A stretch of DNA of 21,475 nt from Chara braunii (Eukaryota > Streptophyta > Charophyceae > Charales > Characeae). Numbering within the stretch: position 1 is the first letter of the stretch; every line of letters begins with the position of its first letter. Positions 9,523 through 18,034 of the stretch are shown here, piece by piece. The notes beneath the pieces were generated by a model, which worked only from the letters and a program-made list of their open reading frames with translations, was not told the origin of the DNA and made no database searches. The stretch is from contig BFEA01000885.1 of the NCBI GenBank assembly GCA_003427395.1, forward strand, positions 103,286-124,760, written 5' to 3'. The position numbers and the translations under genes were made by a program.

Positions 9523-10454
9523 TCCCCATAAGTTTGGGGAAGCCCAGCGCTTTGTTTATTTTGGTCTGCATGGAGCCTCAAGCCGCTCTATAAGTTTAGG
9601 TAGCCTAGAGCTCTGGAGGCTGGGAAGTCCCCATAAGTTTGGGGAGACCCGGTGCTGTGAATTGCATAGAGGGTTAGGACGCTCTATAAGTTTAGGTGAC
9701 CTGACTGCTTTGACTTGCGAGAGCTTGATTGTGGATGGTTTTCAGGGACCCAGGGGGCTCTATGAGTTTAGGTACCCTGGGTCGCCTTGTTTATTTGGGA
9801 GTTTTTTTGTTTCTTTGGCTCTGAACGAGGAGGTCTGGACCGCTCTATAAGTTTAGGTGGTTCAACCCTTCTCCTGTTTGGTTCTGAGGGAATAATTCTA
9901 GCAGGGGGCAGACCGCTCTATAAGTTTAGGTGGCCTGGCCAACTGCCTCGCACGGACTGGATCAGAGAGAAATCAACCTGGCAGAGGATCAGACCGCTCT
10001 ATAAGTTTAGGTATTCTGACCCAATGCCTCGCACGTGTTGGAACCCAAAGGTTATAATTGGTTATACCCTACTACTATGTTATTAAGAACAGGCTAGTTA
10101 GGCCGCTCTATAAGTTTAGGTAGCCTGGCTATAGCTTATCACAACTGAAGAGAGTATTAATAAGAGATATAATTGAAGGTAAGCCTGGGCAAACTGAGTA
10201 GTGTCTTAAGTTGAGCGGCCCAGTCTTATGCCCACCTTGAAGATTAAGTTCAGAGAGATATATATAATCTGGCTATTTAAACAGTTCAGGGCGACTAGAA
10301 TGGTCTAGTCATACGCCCAAAGAAGATAGAAATAGTTGTGCCCCCCTGTTTTGTGTATATTTGGCTAAGTCAGATGCGCTCTATAAGTTTAGGTGATCTG
10401 ACTTCAGGCCTGGCTAAGTTGGGCACGCTCTGTAAGTTCAGGTGGCCTGACCTA
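9523..10454 (+). repeat. Array of eleven hairpins with a conserved loop and variable stems
   Basis: A core close to CGCTCTATAAGTTTAGGT recurs, with flanks that pair with each other. Coordinates: H1 9523-9540, H2 9577-9611, H3 9628-9645, H4 9673-9705, H5 9747-9783, H6 9836-9864, H7 9905-9940, H8 9986-10022, H9 10095-10131, H10 10367-10404, H11 10415-10454. Each folds with loop ATAAGTTT (or TAAGTT closed by A-T), an inner TCT/AGG stem, usually a bulged C, then an outer stem whose sequence differs per copy. Perfect outer stems include GACCCAGGG/CCCTGGGTC (H5) and AAGTCAGAT/ATCTGACTT (H10); H9 and H11 are long with G-T pairs. H1 and H3 are a compact form, TCCCC/GGGGA around the same loop. H2 is the weakest. 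In H11 the A-T pair closing the loop becomes G-C. The core falls in different reading frames, so it is not a protein repeat. I know of no named family like this; the function is unknown. Confidence 0.85.
10176..10318 (+). repeat. Two GGGC/GCCC-clamped stem-loops
   Basis: First copy 10176-10238: AAGGT/ACCTT outside, then GGGC (10187)/GCCC (10230), then ACTG (10193)/CAGT (10221). Second copy 10289-10318: GGGC/GCCC outside a perfect 7-bp stem GACTAGA/TCTAGTC with loop ATGG. Both keep the same order, GGGC, short spacer, inner stem starting ACT, unpaired bases with TAT or ATAC, GCCC. They lie between hairpins H9 and H10 of the main array. Confidence 0.55.
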
Positions 10455-10729
10455 TGCCTTATGTAAGTTGGGTATGAAGGGAATAACTCACAGAGGGAGC
10501 ATGAACTATTGATTGCTAAAGAGCTTGGGGATGGTGAGAGTACTTACCTTTGTGGTTTGGCCTGCATGTGGCTGAGTGAGATAACTACTTGGTCTGGGTT
10601 TCAGGTTGACAAGTAGTTGCTTTAGAGGCTCGCCACGTGCTAGAGCGATAGGAGTTAGGTCAATTCCTGCATTTTCTGAGCTGATTTTATTTTACTTAGA
10701 TCGATTTTTGCATTTTNTGAGACCNTTTG

Positions 10730-11355
10730 TTATACTTGGGNTTGTATAAATTTTGNCAAACTACTTTCTCNACGGNAAGCGCNGNNGAAATTTCTACAGG
10801 TTCAAGGAGTTNGTCAGATTTTGACTAGTCAANGTTNAAATTGTCTTTTCTCTATATCTGACTTGGTGAAAATTTGGAAAGTCTCCTTTTCTAAAGGGAG
10901 TGCTGCCCAAATTTTTGCTAATTCAGGGAGTTAGACAAANTTGGACTTTGANANGTNAAGGTTAGTCTCAAGTTCTGAACTTAGCCCTGTATAAATTTTG
11001 GGAAANCACTTTTCTANAGGGAGTGCTGNCGAAATTTCTGCAAAACNGAGGAGTTAGTCAGATTTTGTCTGGTTGGACTCAAGTTATCTTTTGAGTTCAA
11101 ATCTGACTTGGTATAAATCTGGGAAGTCTCCCTTTTTAGAGGGAGTGCTGCCCAAATTTCTACTGATTCATGGAGTTAGACAAAATTTGACTTTCCAGAG
11201 TTACAGATTATTGTTGTTTTTCATATTTGAGCGTATATAAATTCTGAAAAGACACTCTTCATACGGGAAGCACTGGTGAAATTTTCTCAATTTTTTAGGA
11301 GATAGATTATACTTTGACAGGTGGCGATTTTGATAATCCACCCTAAATAGGGGGA
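10730..11355 (+). repeat. About five copies of a 122-bp tandem repeat with nested palindromes
   Basis: A TATAAATTTTGG-like marker recurs at 10745, 10867, 10990, 11112 and 11236, spaced 122-124 bp. Each unit continues with AAGTCTCC, AGGGAGTGCTG, CCCAAATTT and GGAGTTAGACA or GGAGTTAGTCAGA blocks. In the unit at 10867 an outer stem AAAATTTGG/CCAAATTTT encloses an inner CTCCTTT/AAAGGGAG. The unit at 11112 has the matching AAATCTGGG/CCCAAATTT (one mismatch) around CTCCCT/AGGGAG. Between units, AGTCAGATTT (11056) pairs perfectly with AAATCTGACT (11098). Twenty single Ns fall in or just before the first three units, as if several near-identical copies were collapsed. Confidence 0.85.
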
Positions 11356-11365
11356 GACTGCCAAT

Positions 11366-11401
11366 GTCTACCTTTGCTTTGGGCACTGCTGAAGGGTAGA
11401 C
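11366..11401 (+). repeat. 10-bp stem-loop closing the hairpin-rich zone
   Basis: GTCTACCTTT pairs with AAGGGTAGAC with one T-G pair and a 16-base loop. Just upstream, GGTGG and CCACC (about 11321-11343) make another short stem. Right of this the density of obvious palindromes drops. Confidence 0.5.
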
Positions 11402-12380
11402 TTAGGCTTAGTTAGTTAGGCGGATTTTTGGAGCAAGATTGTGATTACCTTCCAAGGACTTATAGGTTTAACTTGGGGATTGGCCTGTCTTGTGTTGCAG
11501 GTCCTCTTGGTCGTTCGATTTAGGATCTGGATTAGAGTCGGCTTGATCCCTTGAGGATCAGCTTCTGGTAGTACAAATAACAGGTCGGTTGCCGATTCGT
11601 CGGTCTACGACTCAATTCCAACTCACTCTCCATACCCAACCTAAAAGGCTTTAGCCCTGGTGACTTTATTGTTTGTTAAGGGTTTCGCCCGGATTTTTAT
11701 TGAATGACCATTTGACAAAGGTACTGAGTATTTAATTATGGTTGGTTGGACAGGAGATTGGGGCTTGCATGGCTAAAGCAACGGGTATGAGTGCGGAGAT
11801 TGGTTGGGGTTGACTCCGTGTAGTGCGTGTTTTGTCGTTCAGTTCTTGATGTGATTGCAGGTATGTCCTGTGGCTCAGATTTTGGATTTGGATTGCTTGC
11901 GATCCCATATACATACATATGGTTGTGAGGAGTCCCACTGTGCCTGTGAGAAGTGATCGTCGCAACTCTATCTCCCTTATGCGTGTATGTGTGGGTGCAC
12001 TTACGATGAATGTTCGCGTGGCCTGAGGGGCCCATGTTAAAAATCTGCTTAAAGGTTGAGATTGAGAGGCATAGGGAAGACCTTCCCTTTTGCCTGTTTG
12101 CTTCTTGGGGGGTTCTTAGTCGGACGTTGGCCCTGGGCTGAGATTCAAGGTCCTTGTCCAGGACATCCCAAGCCCTAGACTCTGCAGGGAAGGAGTTTTC
12201 CCCCGTACAGAGCCTATTTGCATTGGCCGTTGAGACACCCCACCCTGAAGGCGGAAATGTCGCGAGGGCCGAACGACGTGTCCTTCAGCCGTTCAATATC
12301 GTGAAGAGTGACCCCTCACGGTATATTCCTTCAACCATTCAGTATCGCGAGGCTGGAGCCGCGATTACCACTTGTGACTG
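11402..12380. other. Non-coding stretch with weak diverged direct repeats
   Basis: No coding motif seen. A TTGCAGGT...GGATCTGGATT...GATCCC block at about 11496-11553 recurs in diverged form at about 11857-11907. A short stem TGATCC/GGATCA lies near 11542-11558. A 21-bp motif with TTCA(A/G)TATCG(T/C)GA occurs at about 12287 and 12334, and the first copy can pair with a TCACGGTAT stretch next to it. The region probably belongs to the 5' untranslated or LTR part of element 2, but the LTR start is not identifiable. Confidence 0.35.
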
Positions 12381-13066
12381 GCATCGTTGGTTGGTATGGG
12401 ACTGGCTTGTACCCGCGCAACTTTATGTTAGAATCCTGTGAGCGACGTTTCGCCGTCCCAGCGTCTAAAAGTTATGGGATTGCCGGGCGCGCACGTAGGC
12501 GCAACGCCTGGGATTATTGTAGGCCGCTGGCACCACCCGAAGAGGGGAGGGTACCCCAAGTTTGCGATTTCTTTTGAAGTAGGGGGACCTTTGCCCTATC
12601 CTTTTTTTTGTGCTTTGTTTGCGTTTTAGGGAGTATCATGGTTGGACGTTATAGTCCGTGGCAGCCGTCAAAGTCAAACCCCTTGACTTTCGCCCAGGCC
12701 CGGGGTAGGACTCACCCCCAGGGCCGCAAGAAACGGCGGCCACCACAGGTATGGACCTGTGTACCACCCGCTTTGCATAAGGTGCAGAAGAGGGTGTGTG
12801 GTCTTCAACCGCGCATGGCGGTTGTCCGGCGTCGAGAGATTAATCCTCAAGGCGCGTGTCAGCCGACACTTGAGTGTCGAACGCGACCCCCGAGAGTAAC
12901 GAGGGCCGTGCGAGTATGGGTACTACATAGTACGCCATCATCGCGACTGTTTGTGTGCGCTTGCATTGCTAGTCGATATGAGTAGGCCCTGCGTCCGCGC
13001 AGTTTTATACTAAGTCTCGCGCGCGACGCCTATCCGATTTTCGCAGTGGAAAGTTATGGGATGGCC
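12381..13066 (+). repeat. Diverged direct repeat, 104-bp copies 582 bp apart
   Basis: Copy A 12381-12484 and copy B 12963-13066 are alignable from GCAT(C/T)G through CCGCGCA and TTTAT to GTTATGGGAT. In the first 50 aligned columns I count 14 transitions and 4 transversions. A one-base indel follows near the middle. The space between holds other GC-rich sequence, including a perfect CGACAC/GTGTCG stem with loop TTGA near 12863-12878. It could be an old internal duplication of an LTR or leader region. Confidence 0.65.
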
Positions 13067-13600
13067 ACTGAAGGGGCTATGAGCGTCGTCGCGTGGTTTG
13101 TGTTGTGTCGTTTCGTGTGTCTGTGTGTGTGTTCCTTTTTTTTTGTGTGTTCGTAGAGTGGCGTGTGCGTGGGATGCGTCCTAGTCGACCGACGACGAGT
13201 CGCGCTTGGGACCTCAGCCCCCCCAAGATGTCGGTTCTCGTGCGGGTCCGATAGGCGTATTACCGCGCGTACCCCCTATGCTACAGCGAACGAGAAACGC
13301 TCTCGGCTGGTCCACCTCTGCGATTGCAACCGAGTAGCTTTCGTACTGTGGACTGGTAGCTCGGCGGCGATACGCCCACCAAAGGGAGGTGACAGTTCCC
13401 ATAAGGTGGAGGTAAGTTGTGCCTTGCGTAGGCCCTATCCTGTCGTAGGGGCTCGCGAGAGGTATGGCTGGCGCACTCGGCCGGAGCGGCCTAAGGAAGC
13501 TCCATTTGTGTGTTTGTGACGAGGTTGGTCCAACTCCTGCGTGACGCGGCCGAGAGGGTCCCGCGCTGCCACGTGCGGTGTCGGACCGATGCGCTCGACA
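13067..13600 (+). mobile_element. Presumed 3' end of the 5' LTR of element 2
   Basis: The base pair CA at 13599-13600 (in CTCGACA) lies two bases before a tRNA-Asp-type primer site. In LTR retrotransposons this is where the 5' LTR ends. How far the LTR reaches upstream cannot be told from this window, because the matching 3' LTR is not present. No gene is seen in the interval. It has a TG-rich stretch near 13090-13160. Confidence 0.5.
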
Positions 13601-13602
13601 GG

Positions 13603-13619
13603 TGGCGCCGTTGCCGGGG
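13603..13619 (+). other. Primer-binding site complementary to tRNA-Asp
   Basis: TGGCGCCGTTGCCGGGG is the reverse complement of the 3' end of plant tRNA-Asp (ending in CGGCAACGGCGCCA) as I recall it. It begins with the obligatory TGG that pairs with the tRNA CCA tail. This class of PBS is known from plant Ty3/gypsy elements of the Athila/Tat type. Its place, 2 bases after a CA and about 385 bases before a gag start, is right for minus-strand priming. Confidence 0.82.
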
Positions 13620-14004
13620 ATAACGGAAGCCTACCGTTGTCCTTGGTGGAACGACATCCGGGTATGGGAATGAGGGAGAGTTAGGCACATGAGTAGATAA
13701 GGGCATGACTATGAGATGGATCGTATGGTAGTCTGTATGGCTATATGCGTGTGGGTACTGATTGATTAAGTGGTTTGGCCGATGGTGTGGATGAGGCCAA
13801 TGTGCAAGGAAACTCTATGGTAAGGATGGGCCTTACCTAGGTGAGCTTAAGGGAAATAGAAAGAGAAATGTCTGCCAGGTCTAGAGCGTCGGGTGTTTAA
13901 GTGGCCAACCCGATAGGATCATAATGGATTGGACTGCTAAGTGGAACCTTTCGTCCTATCGTTTCTTATAACAGGAGGATTGAAGCCGAAGGCGATCAAT
14001 CAAA
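13620..14004 (+). other. Untranslated leader of element 2
   Basis: About 385 bp between the PBS and the first gag ATG, without a credible reading frame. A 5-bp stem AACGG/CCGTT lies just after the PBS. A packaging signal may be here, but none can be recognised by sequence. Confidence 0.5.
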
Positions 14005-15580
14005 ATGCCAGAGGAGATGGCGGACGGTGGGAGAAGACTTGTGACGCTCGACGACCTTATCGATGCTTTGGATAAGCGCGAGAGAGCGCCGAGCAATGTC
14101 CCGAAGGTTGTTACGTTCCATTTCAAGGGAGATCGGGTGTCCGATTGGCTAGACCTGGTTGAGCAGGCATTGGTGGGGTTGGCGGATGAAGTAAGATTTC
14201 AGCAAATTATAAGATACGTCCTTCATAGCCACCATCAGGAGGTGGGTAGGGTGGTGGACGCCGCCAATGGCAGCTGGGCAAGGTTCAGGGACCTGATGCT
14301 AAGAAAGTACAGGTTGGGGGTGGCTTGTTGACCATGGCGGACTTGGAAGCCATGAACAAGGATGACTTCTCCACGATCGGGGCGTTCGTGCATGAGTTCA
14401 AGAAAAAGGCAAGGAAGGTGCACGGGATTTCGGAGGAGGCGCAGTGCGCCACATTTTTGGGGTTGCTTACGGACACAGAAGCCTCAGAGTTGACAAAGCA
14501 TGGGGAAGGGAGTGAGAAGCTCACCTGGGCAACCATTGACAAAGGAGTGGAAGAAGGGAGCCAGGACCAGGTGGAGCATCACCAGATGCGGCTGCAGAGA
14601 CGTAAGAGAAAGGAAAGGGACGCTTCCGCATCCGGGACCCCAGGGGTGAAGAGGATCGTCACGGATGTGTTGGCGGCGTTGGGGTACGATAACGAGGCGG
14701 AAGTGCAAAAAAGAGGAGTGATCGTGGCCCAAGGCCGGGCGTCAGGGGCAGTAGATGAAGAGGCTGGACGCGAAGACTACGGCGGAGAGGAGACGGGTTC
14801 CCAGGTCCTGACTAAGGCCCAGAGGAAGCACCGCAACTTGCTGCTGGGAGGGTAGGGATCAAGGAAGGGGCAGGCTCCTCAGACCATCGCCGCGTCACCG
14901 CCTGTCGCCACGACCGCCCCAGCGCCCGCAGGGCCGTCACACATGGGGCCGCCACCAGGTTGCAGGCATTGGATGCCACAGTGTCAGCTAGCGCCCTGGC
15001 CTAGCTGTAGCCATTGTATGTCGTGCGGAGGGATCCAGGCCCGCGCTGGGCAGATGGTCCCGTATCCGGGCCCGCCTGCAAGTGGGGGCCCACCGTGTTA
15101 CCCTGCGACCCAAGGCCAGTTTGTGGCCCAGCCGCCACCCTCCCAGCAGGCGTCGCAGGCTAGTGTGGTTGGGGGAGGGAATCAAGGGCAAGGCGGCTAG
15201 GGCAATGGAGGCCAAGGCCAAGGGGGCCGAGGAGGTGGTGGTCGAGGCCGAGGTAGAAATGGCGGGGGCCGCGGCGGTGGTTGGAATGGCCAGGGGGGCC
15301 AGAGCCAAGGTGGCCAGGGCAGCCAAGAGGGGAGCCAGGGGTATGGGAGGCCCCGTTTCGATTGGCGGAATGCAACCTGCTGGCATTGTAGCACTGTGGG
15401 CCACACCATACGGTTCTGCCAACAGCGGCAGGATGACGAGCTGGCAGGGCTGATCTCCTCTTGTATGGACGGGGATATATATGATAAGTGGGGGAAGCAT
15501 ATTGACCCCAAAGACCCCGGGAGGAATCAGGCAAGAAGCCCTCAGGCGAGCGGCGGCAGGGCCACCAGCAGCCCCAACAA
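14005..15580 (+). pseudogene. Gag polyprotein of element 2, frameshifted
   Basis: The first frame (14005-14331) starts at an ATG after GATCAATCAAA and reads MPEEMADGGRRLVTLDDL, then FHFKGDRVSDWLDLVEQAL and FRDLMLRKYRLG. This resembles the retrotransposon gag (capsid) domain. A frame change near 14320 leads to the second frame, with LEAMNKDDFSTIGAFVHEFK, CATFLGLLTDTEASELTKHG and a Lys/Arg-rich stretch. TAG codons at 14853 and 15198 interrupt it. A Pro/Gln-rich part follows, then a Gly/Arg/Gln-rich box (about 15200-15360), then CWHCSTVGHTIRFC (15378-15419), a perfect CX2CX4HX4C zinc knuckle. A second, degenerate knuckle (CLECGKKGRIRVC, 15581-15619) lies in the next frame and has Arg in place of His. 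Gag would coat the element RNA in a cytoplasmic particle. Confidence 0.82.
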
Positions 15581-17116
15581 TGTTTAGAATGTGGCAAGAA
15601 AGGGAGGATCCGGGTGTGCGGGTCGAAGAGATTGTGGATGAAGAGTGAGGAGGTGACTCAACGACTAAAGGCGGGGACTATAAAGGAAGAGCCTATAGTC
15701 GTTGAGTCGGACGACGAGGGGTTGGAAGTGGTGGGAGAGTCAGCCTCGACCATCCTGGAAAGGATGGAGGACCTACTCGCAAAGGTTGGCAGGTACCAGG
15801 AACGGTTCAGGGTGATGTGTGAAAAGGCCCGAGAATGGGAGGCGAATCTCCCTGAGGTGATGCTCTATGAATCGGGCCCGGAATCGTCATCAGGACCATA
15901 GGGGTATCCAGGCATGGCGACGGCTGGGTCAGGTCCTAGGTCTGGGATGGCCTACAGACCCCCTACGTCACACGGGAGGGTGCCGCAGTCCACGCAGACG
16001 AGGAGCCAGAGCAAGGCTACCACTAGTCAAGGGCCCAGTCAGGCACCTGGCCGAGCACCTCCTCGAAGGGAACCTGAGCCTGAGCGTAGGAAAGAGGTGG
16101 TGGAGGTTCAGGAGGAGGAAGAGGAAGGTGATGACGAAGAGGATGAGAGGCTCCGGCAGGAAGAGGACCGGCGAGCCGAGCAAAGGGCCAAAACGAGAGG
16201 AGTCCAAGAAGAGGCTGAGCCAAACCTGCGCGACGGCGTGCCAAAAAGGAAGAAGTACGCGGTCCGAATGGAGGAGGGTTTTGATGTGGAAAGGATGGTG
16301 GATCGGCTCTTGGAAGGTCATAATGACCTTATGAACTTGAAGGATATCCTGGCCTCTGCCCCGAAGCTGCGCGACAGTTTGAAGGGCCGTCTCTCGCGGA
16401 GGTTGGTGCCCAATGTCCATCTGAGTACAATCCTGCCGTGCGGGCTGGTGGATCTGAAGGTGAGAGATCAGCCAAGCATTGCAATGGTGGACATGGGCGC
16501 CGAAATGAATATTATTCGGGAGCGAGACGCGACTATGCTGGGTTTGGAGGTTGATCACTCGGACCATGGGGTGTTGCATGGTGCCAACTGCAAGGCAATT
16601 TTCTGCGGCACTGCGTCCAATGTGATGGTGGAAATCGGGAGGGTGAGGGCTCGGACTTGCTTCTTTGTTATACCCGACGTCGATCACCCCATCCTTTTGG
16701 GGAGGTCGTTCCTCTGCAGGACGGAGACTTTAGTCTTCAACATGCATGAGAGGACCATGATCTTGGCCTTGTCTGATCCGGCCTGTGGGAACTATGAGAT
16801 TATCAAGTGCCGGAATACGGGGCCAGGAAGTTGGAGGAATAGGCCCAACCTCGGCTCCTTTACCTTCAAGGAGTCCGAGTATGCGCGACGAAGACTCCGG
16901 GAGGAGCTCGAGGAGGAAGGAACGGCCAAGGTACTGTCGCTGAGCCTTAATGATGTGAACAAGGCAATGAAGGTGGTGGCGGCGCATGACATGGCAGACC
17001 CCGAGGCGATAAAGGCGCTAAGGGAACAGGTCTTGGAAAGCCCTCAAGTGGGAGAGGTGGAGTTGATATATCGGCTTCCAGGAGGGAGGGGAGGCCCTGC
17101 GATGGCCCAGGCCTGA
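15581..17116 (+). pseudogene. Aspartic protease region of element 2
   Basis: One frame from the degenerate knuckle to a TGA at 17114, broken only by TAG at 15899. The downstream open part (15914-17116) is 400 codons. About residues 1-120 form a Pro/Ser/Gln-rich then strongly charged Glu/Arg-rich linker, probably disordered or coiled. The retropepsin-like fold follows: a GLVDLKVRDQPSIAMVDMGAE stretch with the active-site position at residues 193-195, the flap region, and DHPILLGRSFL at about 257-267. The family motif is D-T/S-G. Here it is Asp-Met-Gly, so cleavage activity is doubtful. The C-terminal 100 residues, with RRRLREELEEEG, are an alpha-helical charged tail of unknown role. The protease would process Gag-Pol. 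Confidence 0.8.
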
Positions 17117-17139
17117 ACGTCAAGTCGGCCTTTTTTAGG

Positions 17140-18034
17140 GGGGGGCTTAAGCAGGGCTCCCAAAGGCGGTACAAGACCATAGATAAGAAGTGCCGCCCGG
17201 TTCCCGTGCTTGTTACAGAGGACGGGAAAGCCTATTATGAGCAGGAGAGGGGACTGATCAGCCGAATGCGGGAGCAGGCGCAGGCTGGGCCGTGCCGTAT
17301 CAACAATGAGAACGAAGGGGACCTGATAGTTGGGGAGCCCGACTTCCTTTCACCTCAGGAGAAGGCCCTGATGGTGGGGGTGATGAAGAAGAGACCGCGC
17401 GCATGCATTTAACGATGACGAATGTGGGAGGTTGGATGTGGATAAGATTCCAATGATACGGATCCACACCGTCCCACACGAGCCATGGAATTTGAGGGGC
17501 GCGCGATATTCGAATCCGGATGAGGAAAGGAAGGTGGTGGATTATCTGGACGGCAAGATGCGGACGCACGTGGCGGACTACTCCAGTGGGCCGTATGCCT
17601 CCCCTTGGTTTTGCTTTATCAAGCCAAACGGGACGCTACGATGGGTGCAGGACCTACAGCGATTGAACGCGGTGACGGTGCAAGACGCGGGAGGGTTGCC
17701 AAATGCAGACGCCATGTCAGAGTCATGCGCAGGAAGGCCTATAATCTCACTTATAGACCTTTACTCTGGGTATGACGAGTTTCTTGTATACCCGCCCGAT
17801 AGGTTGGTGACGGCAATGCATACGCCAAGGGGGCTGATCCATATGAATGTGGCCCCTCAGGGGTGGACGAATGCGGTGGCGATGGTGCAAAGGCACATGA
17901 TTAGGGCCATGCAGACGGTTAGTCCGCATATCACACAACCCTACATTGACGATCTGGCGGTCAAGGGTCCGAACGAGGAGGAGGAAGATGAAGTAATGCC
18001 TGGAGTGAGGCGATTCGTCTGGAGGCATGTCTAG
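17140..18034 (+). pseudogene. Reverse transcriptase of element 2
   Basis: The N-terminal part is in one frame (about 17150-17412; KCRPVPVLVTEDGKAYYEQE and PDFLSPQEKALMVGVMK). A shift near 17395 leads to the main frame, which reads FNDDECGRLDVDKIPMIRIH and then the RT fold: PYASPWFCFIKPNGTLRWVQ, LQRLNAV, ISLIDLYSGYDEF (Asp at 17756), APQGWTNAVAMVQRHM and PYIDDLAVKGP (YIDD at 17942-17953). Both catalytic aspartates of the YxDD box are intact. TAG at 18032 interrupts the thumb/connection, which continues in the same frame. RT would copy the element RNA into DNA inside the particle. Motif order and spacing are normal for Ty3/gypsy RT; the gene is broken but its core is well preserved. Confidence 0.9.

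Noticed and set aside
9500-10086. Open frames with repeated Arg-Ser-Ile-Ser-Leu-Gly and Leu-Tyr-Lys-Phe-Arg
   Set aside because: The repeats come from the hairpin core being read in different frames. Pairing, not peptide sequence, is conserved.
9523-10454. CRISPR-like look of the array (short constant core, differing spacers)
   Set aside because: Spacing is irregular (about 48 to 270 bp), spacers are not uniform, the flanks of each core pair with each other, no cas genes are present and the setting is eukaryotic retroelements.
15968-16687. 239-codon frame on the minus strand
   Set aside because: Antisense to the well-supported protease region of element 2; no motif of its own.
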